Origin: Pholis gunnellus
Lineage: Eukaryota > Chordata > Actinopteri > Perciformes > Pholidae
Length of the DNA: 64,000 nucleotides
NCBI GenBank assembly: GCA_910591455.2
Contig: OU342821.1
Coordinates: forward strand, 17,249,787 to 17,313,786
Direction of reading: 5' to 3'
Shown here: positions 56,063 through 62,963 of the stretch, piece after piece
Numbering within the stretch: the first letter of the stretch is position 1
How the letters are laid out: each line of letters begins with the position of its first letter
Position numbers and translations under genes: made by a program
The notes under the pieces: model-generated
The model's input: the letters and a program-made list of their open reading frames with translations, nothing else
The model's database searches: none
Told to the model about the DNA's origin: nothing

Positions 56063-59000
56063 CACATGCAGTACATTCACACAGACATGTTGGAGCTTGT
56101 GTGTGCTTGCATCTATGTGAGAGTTGGAGACAGAGAGAGTTTCTTCGCTGCTTCCTCTGCCTGTGTTCCTGCTTCTTTTCTCCTTTACAACCGTTCACCC
56201 TCAGCTTCGCTTCCATGCTTTGATTGGCTGCCACATGCTCCCCCATATTTTTTTTTCTCCATCCATAATGAATACAAACCTGTCATCCTAACATAGCTCA
56301 TACTTTATGGAAGCCAGAGCAGCCCAGCGCAGGGAGAGCAACCAAAGAAGGCAATAACTTTTAGTCTTAACAAAGAAGCCGCAGCCGCCCTAAAATAGCC
56401 GAGCAGCAACAAGAGAAGGATTGGAAAACAGTTCATCTTGCACAGCGGCTCAGACACAGGCTGCAGCTAATGGTCCATACAGTCTTACCAACACAGGCCA
56501 TACAGTAGCCATTTTAAGCTTTCGCATCCATTTACATATACTGTATATATTCAGTGATCTGTAGCAAATTAGGGCATTTGTCTTGCAGGAGGAGTAGAAA
56601 GCAAAATAGAAATTCCAATAAATCAAACAGTTTGCTAATTTAGATGAGCACAAGTGCAATAATATATCAGACTATTTGCATTTACTAGAATAAAAACAAG
56701 AAATCCTATTTGTTATTTTCCAGTTGAATGCCACTGAATATATAAGAGCAAGTGTTTCATTGCATAGTAAATGTGAAACACAGGACGGCAGAATTGTTGG
56801 GCCGTGCATTTTCTTTTTTATCTTGATGTCTGACTCTGCATCCAGTCAAGAGTTAATGTCATTCTTTTGGAAGGATGTGAGATTTTTTTTTTAATGTTCA
56901 TTCTTTATTGCAAATGTATACAAAGTTTCCAATTGCATGAAGAACAAAAGGAAAAGAAAAAGTATTTAGAAAAGAAAAAAATACAGAAAATCATTAATAC
57001 TTCAAATATCAATACCATCAAATATGATGGAATGATCATGTTATGACATTTCTCCTATATCCACCCAAGTGTAATGCCAAAGAAGCCCTTCTCTAAAAGT
57101 GATCAAATTTAAAACTCTTTAACTTTATAAAGCAAGGACGCCTAATATTCTGACAGTCAAAATAGGTCATTGAATATGTTAATGTGTTACGGTAGTTTCA
57201 GTGCTGTAGTTAAAAGGAGGAGAATTCTGTGTTTTTTTGTTTCTGAAGTAGTTTGATTTCCTCTGAGTCGATCTTATGTTTCAGTTATATGTCGGTAAGA
57301 GAGCAAAGAGCAGCGTTCTGCAATTGGGGTTAGAGTTTTAAATTAGACTTGTATTTAAATGATCTACAGTGAATCGTTTCACAATTTTTAATATGAACTA
57401 TGAAAGTCGGAGGGCCGGCTTTGTCCTGCAGGCCGCCATGTGGCATAGGGGAAGACATATCAGGGTTACGGAGTAGTATTGTGCGTTTGTGAGAGAGCCG
57501 TGCAGGACAAAGGCTGTTCCAAACACAGTAGATGTCCTTTAATTCTCAAGGGATCTAGTGACAAGAGAAAGAGGGGTTATTAGAGATGGAGAGAGGAGTG
57601 GAGAAAAGGGTAGAGCAGCCGATAATACATTTATTTGAGGTCACCATTCCTCCTGGGAAGAGCGGGCTGATGGGGAAAATGTCCTAGTGGTGAGCAGCAG
57701 AGTGACAATGAAAGATGGATGAACCCAGCAGCATCCTGGCTGTGTGTGATTGGATCTGATGACTCTGGGTGCTCTGATAGTTTGTCTTTCACAGGGTTCT
57801 CCATCAGTTATCCCCGAACAATAAGCTGGACCGGTTCAGATTTATCACACAGATAAACTAGACATTTTGTTGTTGTTGTTTTTTATTTAGGCTGTAATTC
57901 TTAGGTCTAACATGTTGTGTGAATACTACTGATCGAATGATTGATACTTTTATTTTGATTTGTGTCAGGGCTATGATAAAGGAGGCTATTGACAGGGTCC
58001 ACGAGATATCATCAGCCAGACAGACCAGCAAACATCAGTCAGGATGAAGCATAATGAGATGCGGCGTTTTCTTTATTAAAACAACCGAGGAGACGAGATA
58101 ATGATCCGTGTGCACCTTTTAGTCATGCTAGCAGCGTGATGTCATGAAATGTAGTGCAGACATTGATGTCCCCTTGAGATTTTGGCAATTCTCAACAGCG
58201 CCATCATCAGGTCAAATTGATGCTGTACTTTGTGTCCTGCTAAACTAATGGCATTACACTCAGCTGCACTTTGTATTTGGTGTTAATTAGCATGCTCACA
58301 CTAAACAAAAGTGTGCTAACCATTGTTAACGTTGTCATTTGTGAGCATGCTGATGTTAGCATTTAGCACAAAGCGCCATGCTAGCATGGTTGTAGGCTCC
58401 TGTTCCTGTGTCTGTAGTTTCACTCTCACTGGTCTTCTAGTGACTCCCTGACTGGTCACAGCATCCCTCGCCGCTGTAAGAAATGTGTTTTTCTATCCAG
58501 AAGAGATTCGATTACTACATTAGTTTCCCCCGCCGCCTGAAGAAAACTCCTGTGAAAGCCTCTCTTCGGTCCAGCGAGAGGTCAGGGAGAGATTTTCAGG
58601 GTTTATTTCACAGATTAGAGTCTGACTTCACCGGTTACATCCCTCCCTTCTCACCTCCTCTTTCATTCTAAACTTCCTCTCTTTTATTTCTCCCGCTGTT
58701 TTTTGCCAGTTTAACCTTTTTTTTTTAACCAAGCCAGAGGTCTGACAGGGGAAACAGCTGAATTTGACACTGTTTTTGATTCATGATTTGCAATGAAAAA
58801 GCGTTGCTAGTGTTCATGAAAGCTTCACCTTGTTTGTAGAAATGTTTGATTGGAAAGAAAATGTGTTTTATTTTTAGGACAGCTATACAGGTCTAGTATG
58901 AAAATGGCTTGTAAATGAACCGTGTGATTCCCTTCTATATTCTAGACCGAAATGATTCTCTCTCAGGAACAACAGGACCTAATCTAAGGCCTGATTGAGA

Positions 59001-61410
59001 GATTTCTTTTTTGTTCTTCTCAGGGATGGTAATGAAGAAGGGGAAGCCTGCTGATAGGGTTGATGATTATGATGATCATGATGATAACGACAACGGCGAT
59101 GATGAGAATCTCCTCATCTCTCTGCTTCCCCGTTCAGTATCAGCAGGAGATCGCAATGCTGCAGGAGAAGCTGCGGTCGTCGGTGCAGAAGCTGGAAGAG
59201 TACGAGGCCCGTCTGAAGGGTCAGGACGATCAGGCCCAGAAGGTGCTGATGGAGTACCAGGCCCGGCTGGAGGAGTCGGAGGAGCGCCTGCGCAGACAGC
59301 AGGACGACAAGGACCTCCAGATGAAGGGCATCATCAGCAGGTAGGGGGGATGGAGAAGAAACCGTTGCGTCAAAATGCAGCTTTGTGCTCTGTTCTTCAG
59401 ATTTTTATGAAAGTGGTCCTGTTTGCAGGTTAATGTCGGTGGAAGAGGAGCTTAAGAAGGATCACTCAGACATGCAGGCAGTGGTGGACTCTAAACAGAA
59501 GATCATTGACGCACAGGTCAGTTTGCTCTGTCACATTCACAATACATTTACGGCAAATATCCTGCGCCCACTGTGCCTTTTGTGTGGTTCTGTACATGCT
59601 CTTTGTCTGTGCGTTTTCAAATTTGTATTTGCTGTCACTTGCGTCCTCTGCTTGAGGAAACAAAGGGTCAAAGAGATGTTTAATTCATAGCAGTCTCAGC
59701 TCTGGCATTGACAAGCTTGAATGGCTGAGCAGAATTTCTCAGCTCCCTCCCACTCTTTCTCTTATAAAACATACATTTACAAATGTCTTATCTGGTTTTC
59801 TGTTGACATGCAGCTCTTCAATTATCCATGTGGTTCTTATTCATATAAAACTGTGTTTAAAATCCGTCTCGGAAAAGAAAAGAATTGTTGCTTTAGAGGA
59901 CTCGCCTGCAAGGAATTCTGAATGCTGAGAATAATTATAAATTAAGCAGAGAACGATTGCGTGAGCAAAACTGTGTTTGTTACAGTCGTCTGTGGATGCC
60001 TTTTCTTCTATAGCATGGAGAAAGTGTACATTATATGCATACGAACACACAATTAAGTCGTGTGCATCTTTGGAGATTAATGTCAAAGTGATTTTACAAC
60101 AGAATGGGGGAGAAAAAACACAGCTATGCTGCAACATGACATTTGCACAAACCCAGACACGTACATGCATAGGCGATTAATCTCCCTCATGCCTTAATTA
60201 ATGAGGCTTTGCATCTGCAAACAAACACGCCACAGTCAGGCAATACGTTGTCTCTTTCAGTAAACAGGCAGAGAGAATGAAAAGAAAAAAGGAAATCTCA
60301 TTATGAAGACGTGGAGGGAAAGTCTGCTTCCGTGGCTCAGCGCTGCCTACATTATATAATCAACACAGTGAGCCTCACGCAAGAAGCATTCATACAAACA
60401 CATTTCAAATGGCTCATAATTTGTTGCAATTTCTCGCATTTTGAATGTTCTCTTTGGAACGGAAATTTAGGAGCAGCCGAGTCACGTACGGACGACTTTT
60501 GTGAAACACTTACTTGACTTATGAATTAAAATCATCTGAGTTAATATGGATAGTAAATCTGTTCCAGATTTATTCGAAATAATAAAATAATGCATGTTCA
60601 CAATTTCAGTGCGATCATGCCTTGCAATTTATTCTCCTATATTTTGCCATTGGTATTTTTTGTGAGGAAACTTATTATACAGCATGTAGACATTTCTTAG
60701 TCTTCCAGCAGCATCTGCTGTCCAAGGAACACATCCACCATTATGACGTCACCTACTGTACTATAATATAAACTCAAACGGTGGTTGTCTTTTCTTAGGC
60801 AGGACCTTTTTGGCATCTATCTTAATGTCAAATCATTCCCCTTTCCCTATTGTCATCACACTGCTATGACACAGCGTTGATATCTGTAATATCTTCTCAT
60901 TTTGCGGGTTCCTTAATAGGAAAGTGATAAATTCGTACCGTTTAATCTGCTGATTTCCGACAGCAGGACTTGAAGCTATGCGGTGCGATATTCTTCTTTT
61001 TACTTCTTGGTAAAAAAAAATGTTGAATGATGTCAAGTAGTTCAGGTTGAAAAAAGCAATTTTAAAACAAGTTTTTGCAGTTAAAATGTTTATTAGTAAA
61101 AAGTAAGAGAGGTTTTAGGATAAGAATACAAATATGGTCTTTGCATGATGAAGAGAAACAGATCATTGTGGCTCGTCTAAATATAGATTCTACACTACGT
61201 TTCTCTAACTGTATTCGTGTGTGTGTGTGTGTGTGTGTGCAGGAGAAGCGCATAGCATCTTTGGATGCAGCCAACGCCCGTCTGATGAGCGCTCTGACCC
61301 AGCTGAAGGAGCGCTACAGCATGCAGACCCGCAACGGCATCTCACCCACCAACCCCACCAAACTGCAGATAACCGAAAACGGGGAGTTCAGAAACAGCAG
61401 CAATTGTTAG
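2433..61410 (+). CDS. dab2ip: dab2ip, Ras GTPase-activating protein (14 coding exons, 5' end outside window)
   Basis: Join of 2433-2551, 30474-30627, 32163-32261, 34179-34733, 45526-45670, 46864-47008, 48167-48403, 48552-48753, 49494-49681, 51928-52846, 54825-54962, 59138-59340, 59429-59516 and 61243-61410. It gives 1119 residues plus TAG with every phase consistent. Family knowledge: DAB2IP/AIP1 stimulates GTP hydrolysis by Ras at the membrane and scaffolds ASK1/TNF, PI3K-Akt and Reelin-DAB1 signalling. Seen in the sequence: PH (about residues 25-125), C2 (about 120-235), RasGAP (about 310-505, arginine finger at about 332), NPVY motif in the disordered region, and a C-terminal coiled coil. 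The paralogues syngap1 and rasal2 share the PH-C2-GAP core. The start of exon 2 ([18 protein letters not shown]) and the C-terminal [13 protein letters not shown] are the DAB2IP forms. A teleost a/b duplicate cannot be assigned. The upstream N-terminal exon or exons are outside the window. Confidence 0.95.
5617..5681 (+). repeat. Teleost dispersed repeat (SINE/LINE-tail type)
   Basis: Contains TAAGTCGCTTTGGATAAAAG followed by CGTCTGCTAAATGACTGTAA and TGTAA-type repeats. This is a very common tail or core sequence of interspersed repeats in ray-finned fish. The family name cannot be fixed from the fragment. Confidence 0.75.
7600..7626. repeat. (CA)n microsatellite
   Basis: 27-bp perfect CA run in the intron. 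Confidence 0.95.
9875..9898. repeat. (GT)12 microsatellite
   Basis: 24-bp GT run in the intron. Confidence 0.95.
14300..14857 (+). promoter_or_regulatory. Putative internal promoter and alternative first exon of dab2ip (short isoform)
   Basis: A purine-rich, 5'-UTR-like stretch (many GGAGA and GAAGAGG blocks, then a CT-rich block) ends in ACAATGCCTG|GTGAGT, a near-ideal 5' splice site at 14858. CpGs become more frequent just downstream, including a NotI site (GCGGCCGC). Human DAB2IP has a short isoform starting at the Met encoded in exon 2 (MPRLKES), which needs such an upstream non-coding exon. Spliced to 30474, the ATG at 14851 would open only a five-codon ORF that ends in a TGA overlapping the exon 2 ATG. 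The promoter itself is inferred: no TATA box is visible and the transcription start is unknown. Confidence 0.4.
17902..17936. repeat. (AT)17 microsatellite
   Basis: 35-bp AT run followed by CACA. Confidence 0.95.
18121..18159 (+). repeat. Three tandem copies of GACGCTGTCTTT(A/C)
   Basis: Units begin at 18121, 18134 and 18147, each 13 bp apart, and differ only at the last bases. Confidence 0.85.
18809..18842. repeat. (CA)17 microsatellite
   Basis: 34-bp perfect CA run. Confidence 0.95.
23471..23492. repeat. C22 homopolymer tract
   Basis: 22 consecutive C on the coding strand, followed by TCCCCC. Confidence 0.95.
23693..23714. repeat. C22 homopolymer tract
   Basis: A second run of 22 consecutive C, only 200 bp from the previous one. 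Confidence 0.95.
27030..27150 (+). repeat. Possible tRNA-derived SINE remnant
   Basis: TGGTTTAGCCG (27035-27045) fits the pol III A-box pattern TRGYNNARNNG. GGTTTCAGATCCC (27106-27118) resembles a decayed B box. The stretch after it (CAGGCTATCAGATCAACTCT) looks like a SINE body. No tRNA cloverleaf is intact. Confidence 0.35.
27515..27538. repeat. C24 homopolymer tract
   Basis: 24 consecutive C on the coding strand, the longest homopolymer noted in the window. Confidence 0.95.
30474..30627 (+). CDS. dab2ip: dab2ip coding exon 2: start of short isoform and of PH domain
   Basis: Acceptor TAG at 30471-30473; donor GTGAGG at 30628. The first base completes an Arg codon split from exon 1. It encodes [21 protein letters not shown], then the acidic [19 protein letters not shown] and GQDYCFE, where the PH domain begins. 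The ATG at 30484-30486 (MPRLKES) corresponds to the start of the known shorter human isoform: 1189 minus 124 residues gives 1065. It is therefore a plausible initiation codon for transcripts from an internal promoter. The exon ends in phase 0. Confidence 0.96.
30628..32162 (+). other. Intron between exons 2 and 3
   Basis: Contains a degenerate tandem repeat (30899-30973). After it comes a segment (about 30998-31160) with CTAGCTAGTGAACAAAGCGG, which resembles another common teleost interspersed repeat. No exon is seen. Confidence 0.7.
30899..30973 (+). repeat. Degenerate tandem repeat, unit AGACACAAATATC
   Basis: Five copies begin at 30899, 30911, 30931, 30944 and 30961. Two carry an extra GGTTTT- or TTTT-type insertion. 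It looks like local slippage expansion. Confidence 0.85.
32163..32261 (+). CDS. dab2ip: dab2ip coding exon 3: PH domain
   Basis: Acceptor GTAG at 32159-32162; donor GTAAAC at 32262. It is 33 codons in phase 0: [33 protein letters not shown]. The '[14 protein letters not shown]' part is the typical C-terminal helix of a PH domain, with its invariant Trp. It continues directly into exon 4 ([10 protein letters not shown]). The PH domain of this family is thought to help membrane and phosphoinositide association. Confidence 0.96.
32262..34178 (+). other. Intron between exons 3 and 4
   Basis: No exon or recognised transposon. The stretch 33170-33420 is AT-rich with several TAATTA-type motifs (homeodomain-like), which is only suggestive. 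Short (AC)n near 33610. Confidence 0.65.
34179..34733 (+). CDS. dab2ip: dab2ip coding exon 4: end of PH, C2 domain, linker to RasGAP
   Basis: Acceptor CCAG at 34175-34178; donor GTTAGT at 34734. It is 185 codons in phase 0. It begins [20 protein letters not shown] and contains a whole C2 domain: [36 protein letters not shown], and a lysine-rich loop [17 protein letters not shown]. It then runs into [30 protein letters not shown] and the first GAP helices ending [13 protein letters not shown]. SynGAP-family C2 domains are required for GAP activity toward Rap as well as for membrane contact. The long minus-strand ORF over this exon is only its antisense shadow. Confidence 0.96.
35340..35640 (+). 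repeat. Teleost MITE-like repeat (AATCGATAATGAAAAT family), degenerate copy
   Basis: Contains GATAAGTCGATTAATC at the left, GAACAAAACAAGACGTTTAA in the middle and CATAGACCAAATGATTAACT at the right. These are hallmarks of a short interspersed element common in teleosts. It is related to the copy at 55531-55703. Confidence 0.65.
39119..39177 (+). repeat. Fragment of teleost 'TTAGCATTTAGC' dispersed repeat
   Basis: ACATCAGCATTGTCATCGGG, then ATGTTAGCATACTGACGTTA and GCATTTAGC. It is the same family as 53544-54105 and 58165-58415, here only about 60 bp. Confidence 0.65.
42700..43615 (-). mobile_element. Degenerate Tc1/mariner transposon remnant
   Basis: Read on the minus strand it shows Tc1 transposase pieces in order: [16 protein letters not shown] (about 43100-43150), a decayed 'WSDET' site, [12 protein letters not shown] (42964-42999), QKDND, the second catalytic Asp block (42817-42831), and a C-terminal '[10 protein letters not shown]' end near 42715. 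The 5' flank has AATAAAACATGAAAACAT and TATAGGCAC at about 43585-43613 in plus sense, typical of the element's end. The block carrying the third catalytic residue (NPIEN) is missing, and frameshifts and stops break the frame, so it is inactive. It is therefore a pseudo-element, antisense to dab2ip. Confidence 0.88.
45526..45670 (+). CDS. dab2ip: dab2ip coding exon 5: RasGAP domain with arginine finger
   Basis: Acceptor GCAG at 45522-45525; donor GTGAGT at 45671. It encodes [20 protein letters not shown], then [29 protein letters not shown], ending after the first base of the Gly codon. The FRENTLA motif carries the catalytic arginine finger (AGA at 45592-45594), which is inserted into the Ras active site and is essential for GAP activity in this family. 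It is intact here, so the protein should be catalytically competent. Confidence 0.96.
45671..46863 (+). other. Intron between exons 5 and 6
   Basis: Nothing beyond ordinary intron sequence recognised. Confidence 0.75.
46864..47008 (+). CDS. dab2ip: dab2ip coding exon 6: RasGAP domain
   Basis: Acceptor CAG at 46861-46863; donor GTGAAT at 47009. It completes the split Gly and reads [20 protein letters not shown], continues to [16 protein letters not shown], and ends with two bases of a Cys codon. This matches the RasGAP helices between the arginine finger and the signature motif. Like the preceding exon it is 145 nt long. Confidence 0.95.
47009..48166 (+). other. Intron between exons 6 and 7
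   Basis: No exon or known repeat recognised. It contains an octamer ATGCAAAT near 47719, which may be chance. Confidence 0.7.
48167..48403 (+). CDS. dab2ip: dab2ip coding exon 7: RasGAP signature
   Basis: Acceptor ACAG at 48163-48166; donor GTGAGT at 48404. It encodes [20 protein letters not shown], continues to [20 protein letters not shown], then [20 protein letters not shown] and [15 protein letters not shown], and ends inside a Lys codon. [12 protein letters not shown] (48270-48305) is the RasGAP family signature. The donor runs directly into GTGTGTGTGTGTGTTTTG, a UG-rich stretch on the intron side of the 5' splice site. Confidence 0.96.
48552..48753 (+). CDS. dab2ip: dab2ip coding exon 8: end of RasGAP domain
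   Basis: Acceptor TCAG at 48548-48551, after a 148-bp intron; donor GTACTG at 48754. It encodes [19 protein letters not shown], then [20 protein letters not shown] and [20 protein letters not shown], ending EVVSQMDQ in phase 0. It is nearly identical to the human protein as I recall it ([20 protein letters not shown]). It closes the GAP domain. Confidence 0.95.
48754..49493 (+). other. Intron between exons 8 and 9
   Basis: Contains (ATT)n at about 48844-48862 and a G10 run near 49199. No exon seen. Confidence 0.75.
49494..49681 (+). CDS. dab2ip: dab2ip coding exon 9: linker after GAP domain
   Basis: Acceptor GCAG at 49490-49493; donor GTAGGA at 49682. It starts in phase 0 with [20 protein letters not shown], passes through a variable Ser/Pro/Met-rich stretch, and ends [16 protein letters not shown] with the Gly codon split. 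The two ends are conserved in DAB2IP. The middle ([20 protein letters not shown]) is fish-like and low in conservation. Confidence 0.92.
49682..51927 (+). other. Intron between exons 9 and 10
   Basis: Contains an A-run (50900-50917) inside a purine-rich stretch (50830-51120). A segment at about 51305-51340 (GTTCTCAACCTTTTGTAACT) resembles a common teleost dispersed repeat. No exon seen. Confidence 0.7.
51928..52846 (+). CDS. dab2ip: dab2ip coding exon 10: large disordered Ser/Pro region with NPVY motif and poly-Gly
   Basis: Acceptor TCAG at 51924-51927; donor GTACGG at 52847. It is 919 nt, the largest coding exon. It begins [20 protein letters not shown] and contains [61 protein letters not shown] and [24 protein letters not shown] (52319-52330) is the NPxY site that DAB1/DAB2 PTB domains bind. 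A glycine tract (52463-52522, 19 Gly and one Val) is made mainly of GGA and GGC codons. The ten-proline run of human DAB2IP is reduced to three Pro here ([10 protein letters not shown]). The region is predicted to be disordered and is rich in Ser/Thr-Pro sites. Confidence 0.95.
52463..52522 (+). repeat. dab2ip: Trinucleotide (GGN) repeat coding poly-glycine in dab2ip
   Basis: 20 codons, 19 Gly and one Val (52475-52477), mostly GGA with some GGC, one GGT and one GGG. The codon mix means it is not a pure slippage array, but a core of five GGA codons is. Confidence 0.95.
53544..54105 (+). mobile_element. 562-bp TTAA-flanked element with perfect 15-bp inverted ends and teleost repeat body
   Basis: CTTAAAGCCACTATG (53544-53558) is repeated as its exact reverse complement CATAGTGGCTTTAAG (54091-54105). 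The TTAA at each end (53545-53548, 54101-54104) would fit a piggyBac-type target duplication. The body carries the common percomorph dispersed repeat (AACTATTAAATGGATTGCCA, GCCACCATGAGGCTGAAATT, GACCAAATACCTGCAAAAAT, CATGTTAGCATGCT). It has no transposase ORF, so it is non-autonomous. Confidence 0.75.
54408..54448. repeat. (CA)20 microsatellite
   Basis: 41-bp CA run. Confidence 0.95.
54762..54817 (+). repeat. GT-rich tract next to exon 11 acceptor
   Basis: Interrupted (GT)n with two TTTGT breaks, ending seven bases before the exon 11 start. Confidence 0.95.
54825..54962 (+). CDS. dab2ip: dab2ip coding exon 11: region before the coiled coil
   Basis: Acceptor CTAG at 54821-54824; donor GTAACC at 54963. 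It is 46 codons in phase 0, beginning [20 protein letters not shown] and ending REDLTQVEK. The [18 protein letters not shown] block is strongly conserved in DAB2IP. The acceptor is preceded by a (GT)-rich run of about 55 bp (54762-54817) in place of a normal C/T-only pyrimidine tract. Confidence 0.93.
55531..55703. mobile_element. MITE-like element with 19-bp imperfect inverted ends
   Basis: ATCATTTTCATCATTGATT (55531-55549) and AATCGATAATGAAAATGAT (55685-55703) are reverse complements at 17 of 19 positions. The interior is non-coding. It belongs to the same teleost family as 35340-35640. Confidence 0.7.
55974..56059. repeat. (GT)n microsatellite, about 86 bp
   Basis: One C interruption at 55981, otherwise a perfect GT run. 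The long Cys-Val and Thr-His ORFs on either strand are its translation. Confidence 0.97.
58165..58415 (+). repeat. Teleost 'TTAGCATTTAGC' dispersed repeat, second copy
   Basis: Contains GCGCCATCATCAGGTCAAAT, TTAATTAGCATGCTCACACT and GCTGATGTTAGCATTTAGCA, then GCTAGCATGGTTGTAGGCTC. It lacks the 15-bp inverted ends seen at 53544-54105 and has the family's own 3' end instead. Confidence 0.7.
59138..59340 (+). CDS. dab2ip: dab2ip coding exon 12: C-terminal coiled coil, part 1
   Basis: Acceptor TCAG at 59134-59137, after a good CT-rich tract; donor GTAGGG at 59341. It encodes [20 protein letters not shown], continues through [20 protein letters not shown], and ends IISR with the Arg codon split. 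The heptad pattern (leucines in AMLQEKL, KLEEY, RLEES, RLRRQ) predicts a coiled coil. The opening resembles syngap1/rasal2 (YQQEI...) more than human DAB2IP (DLAVLQDKLRIS), but the rest is typical of the family. An upstream in-frame ATG at 59060 lies in a GAT-rich intron stretch and is not used. Confidence 0.94.
59429..59516 (+). CDS. dab2ip: dab2ip coding exon 13: coiled coil, part 2
   Basis: Acceptor GCAG at 59425-59428, after an 88-bp intron; donor GTCAGT at 59517. It completes the split Arg and reads [20 protein letters not shown], then SKQKIIDAQ, ending in phase 0. This is almost invariant in the SynGAP/DAB2IP/RASAL2 group. Confidence 0.95.
59517..61242 (+). other. Last dab2ip intron
   Basis: No exon recognised. 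It contains a perfect CRE-type TGACGTCA (60744-60751). It ends in a consensus-like branch point CTAAC (61205-61209), then (GT)11 (61217-61239) and CAG. Confidence 0.75.
61217..61239 (+). repeat. (GT)11 in the final 3' splice site
   Basis: 23-bp GT run between the likely branch point and the acceptor AG (61241-61242). It takes the place of the pyrimidine tract. Confidence 0.97.
61243..61410 (+). CDS. dab2ip: dab2ip last coding exon: C-terminus and stop
   Basis: Acceptor GCAG at 61239-61242, directly after (GT)11; stop TAG at 61408-61410. It encodes [20 protein letters not shown], then [20 protein letters not shown], and ends [15 protein letters not shown]. The leucine-rich part is the leucine-zipper end of the coiled coil. 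The [13 protein letters not shown] ending is what identifies the gene as dab2ip rather than syngap1 or rasal2, whose tails end FKNSSC. Confidence 0.96.
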   Translation, partial: EKRIASLDAANARLMSALTQLKERYSMQTRNGISPTNPTKLQITENGEFRNSSNC

Positions 61411-62817
61411 ACGGACCGGCCTCTGCCCCCCCACCCACCCACCCCCCTCGAGTGATTGAGTGCCTGCGTGTGTACAGTTATTCAGAGAGAGGACGTTCAC
61501 GTGCATGCACGGCTGCATGCCTGTTTTTGAGAGACCGCGAGGGTGTGCGTGCGTTTTTTTTAAAAAGCGAACACAGTACTTTTGGAAGACATTTCAACCT
61601 TTTTTGGACACCAGTGCGGGAGTGAGCGGGCCAACCAGAAGAGGCGGGACTTAAGCGTGACAGACAGAACACCCCCCCCCCCCCCCCCCCCCTTCCCCCC
61701 CAAGAGAACAAGATCACCAGACGGCCTTCGTTACAAGGGAGACGGCCAGAGGAGGCGGGGCAGAGCTTGTACATATGAAACTTAAAAGCTGTCCATCAGT
61801 CATACTCTTTGCCAGTGTATGTATGCAGTCGCTGGGACAATAGAAGATCCTGCCCACGCCTGGGACAAACCACTATATAACCACACACAGTGACGACCGC
61901 CAGACACGGTCACTCTAGCAACCCTCCTCTCCTCCTCTCTCACTTTATTCTTCTCCCTCTCGACGACCAAGCGGACCCACTTAAACAACAACAACGCGCA
62001 TTGAGGATTATCCCGCTCGTGGTCTTAGAGAGGATTACTTTGCTTTATTTCAAAGTCATAGTTTATAAAGAACCAAATAGGAGCTAAAGAATATAGATAT
62101 TTTTTTGTCCCAAATTATCTTTATGTCCCTTTTGACTCCTTGGGTGTGTTCCCGATGAGCCCCCCCCCTCCCCTCCATCCCTATGTAGTGCACTTTGTGA
62201 GACGCTATTGGTACATGAAACGCCTTAAGTAAGGAACACACCTCGACTTTATCCCACAGCTCCCCCTATTTCTGCAAAAAAAAAAAAAAAAAAAAGGCAC
62301 AACTTAAACTGTGGATTTGTAAAGGATACAAACATAAAATTGTACACACATAAATGTATTATGAACACTAAAGTAAATGAATTCTATGTGATACTATATT
62401 AATGAAATTTAATATAGATGTATGCATTTCTTTTCTTCGATAGAGTATACACACACATATCTATATTTGATAATCTCAAATATAAAAAGCGGCCCTTTAT
62501 TTAGGAGTGAGATCTAGTTGTATTTTTCTTCTCTTGTGATGAAAGACTTGTGGTGTGTAGCTTGCTTTAGAGCCCCTGGAGGAGTCGATCACACCGAGCA
62601 GTGATCAGCACCGGCGCCTCAGTCACCCCATTCAGATCTCCACGATGCTTAACCCTTTACATGCAGTATGCACTACATTTGAGAGAAAATGTCTGTAGGG
62701 TAGTTCTCACAGCTCCGGCATCGCTTGCACAGTGATCAGTTCTTCTTCTCTGGTGCTCATCATTGCTCCCGAAAGACACAGATCAGTCAAACCCAGATTT
62801 CAAATTTTTAGTTTGAG

Positions 62818-62963
<146 letters not shown>

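Larger units (their letters stand above)
54963..59137 (+). other. Intron between exons 11 and 12
   Basis: Holds a MITE-like element (55531-55703), a (GT)n run of about 85 bp (55974-56059), a possible minus-strand poly(A) retro-insertion end (56883-56909), a teleost repeat copy (58165-58415) and a GAT-rich stretch (about 59057-59106) just before exon 12. No exon seen. Confidence 0.7.

Noticed and set aside
55829..56296. 155-codon ORF with long Val-Cys run and its antisense Thr-His ORF
   Set aside because: Product of the (GT)n microsatellite at 55974-56059.
59011..59137. Upstream in-frame extension of exon 12 (Asp/Met-rich from GAT repeats)
   Set aside because: A clear acceptor at 59134-59137 gives the conserved exon; the extension is GAT-rich intron.
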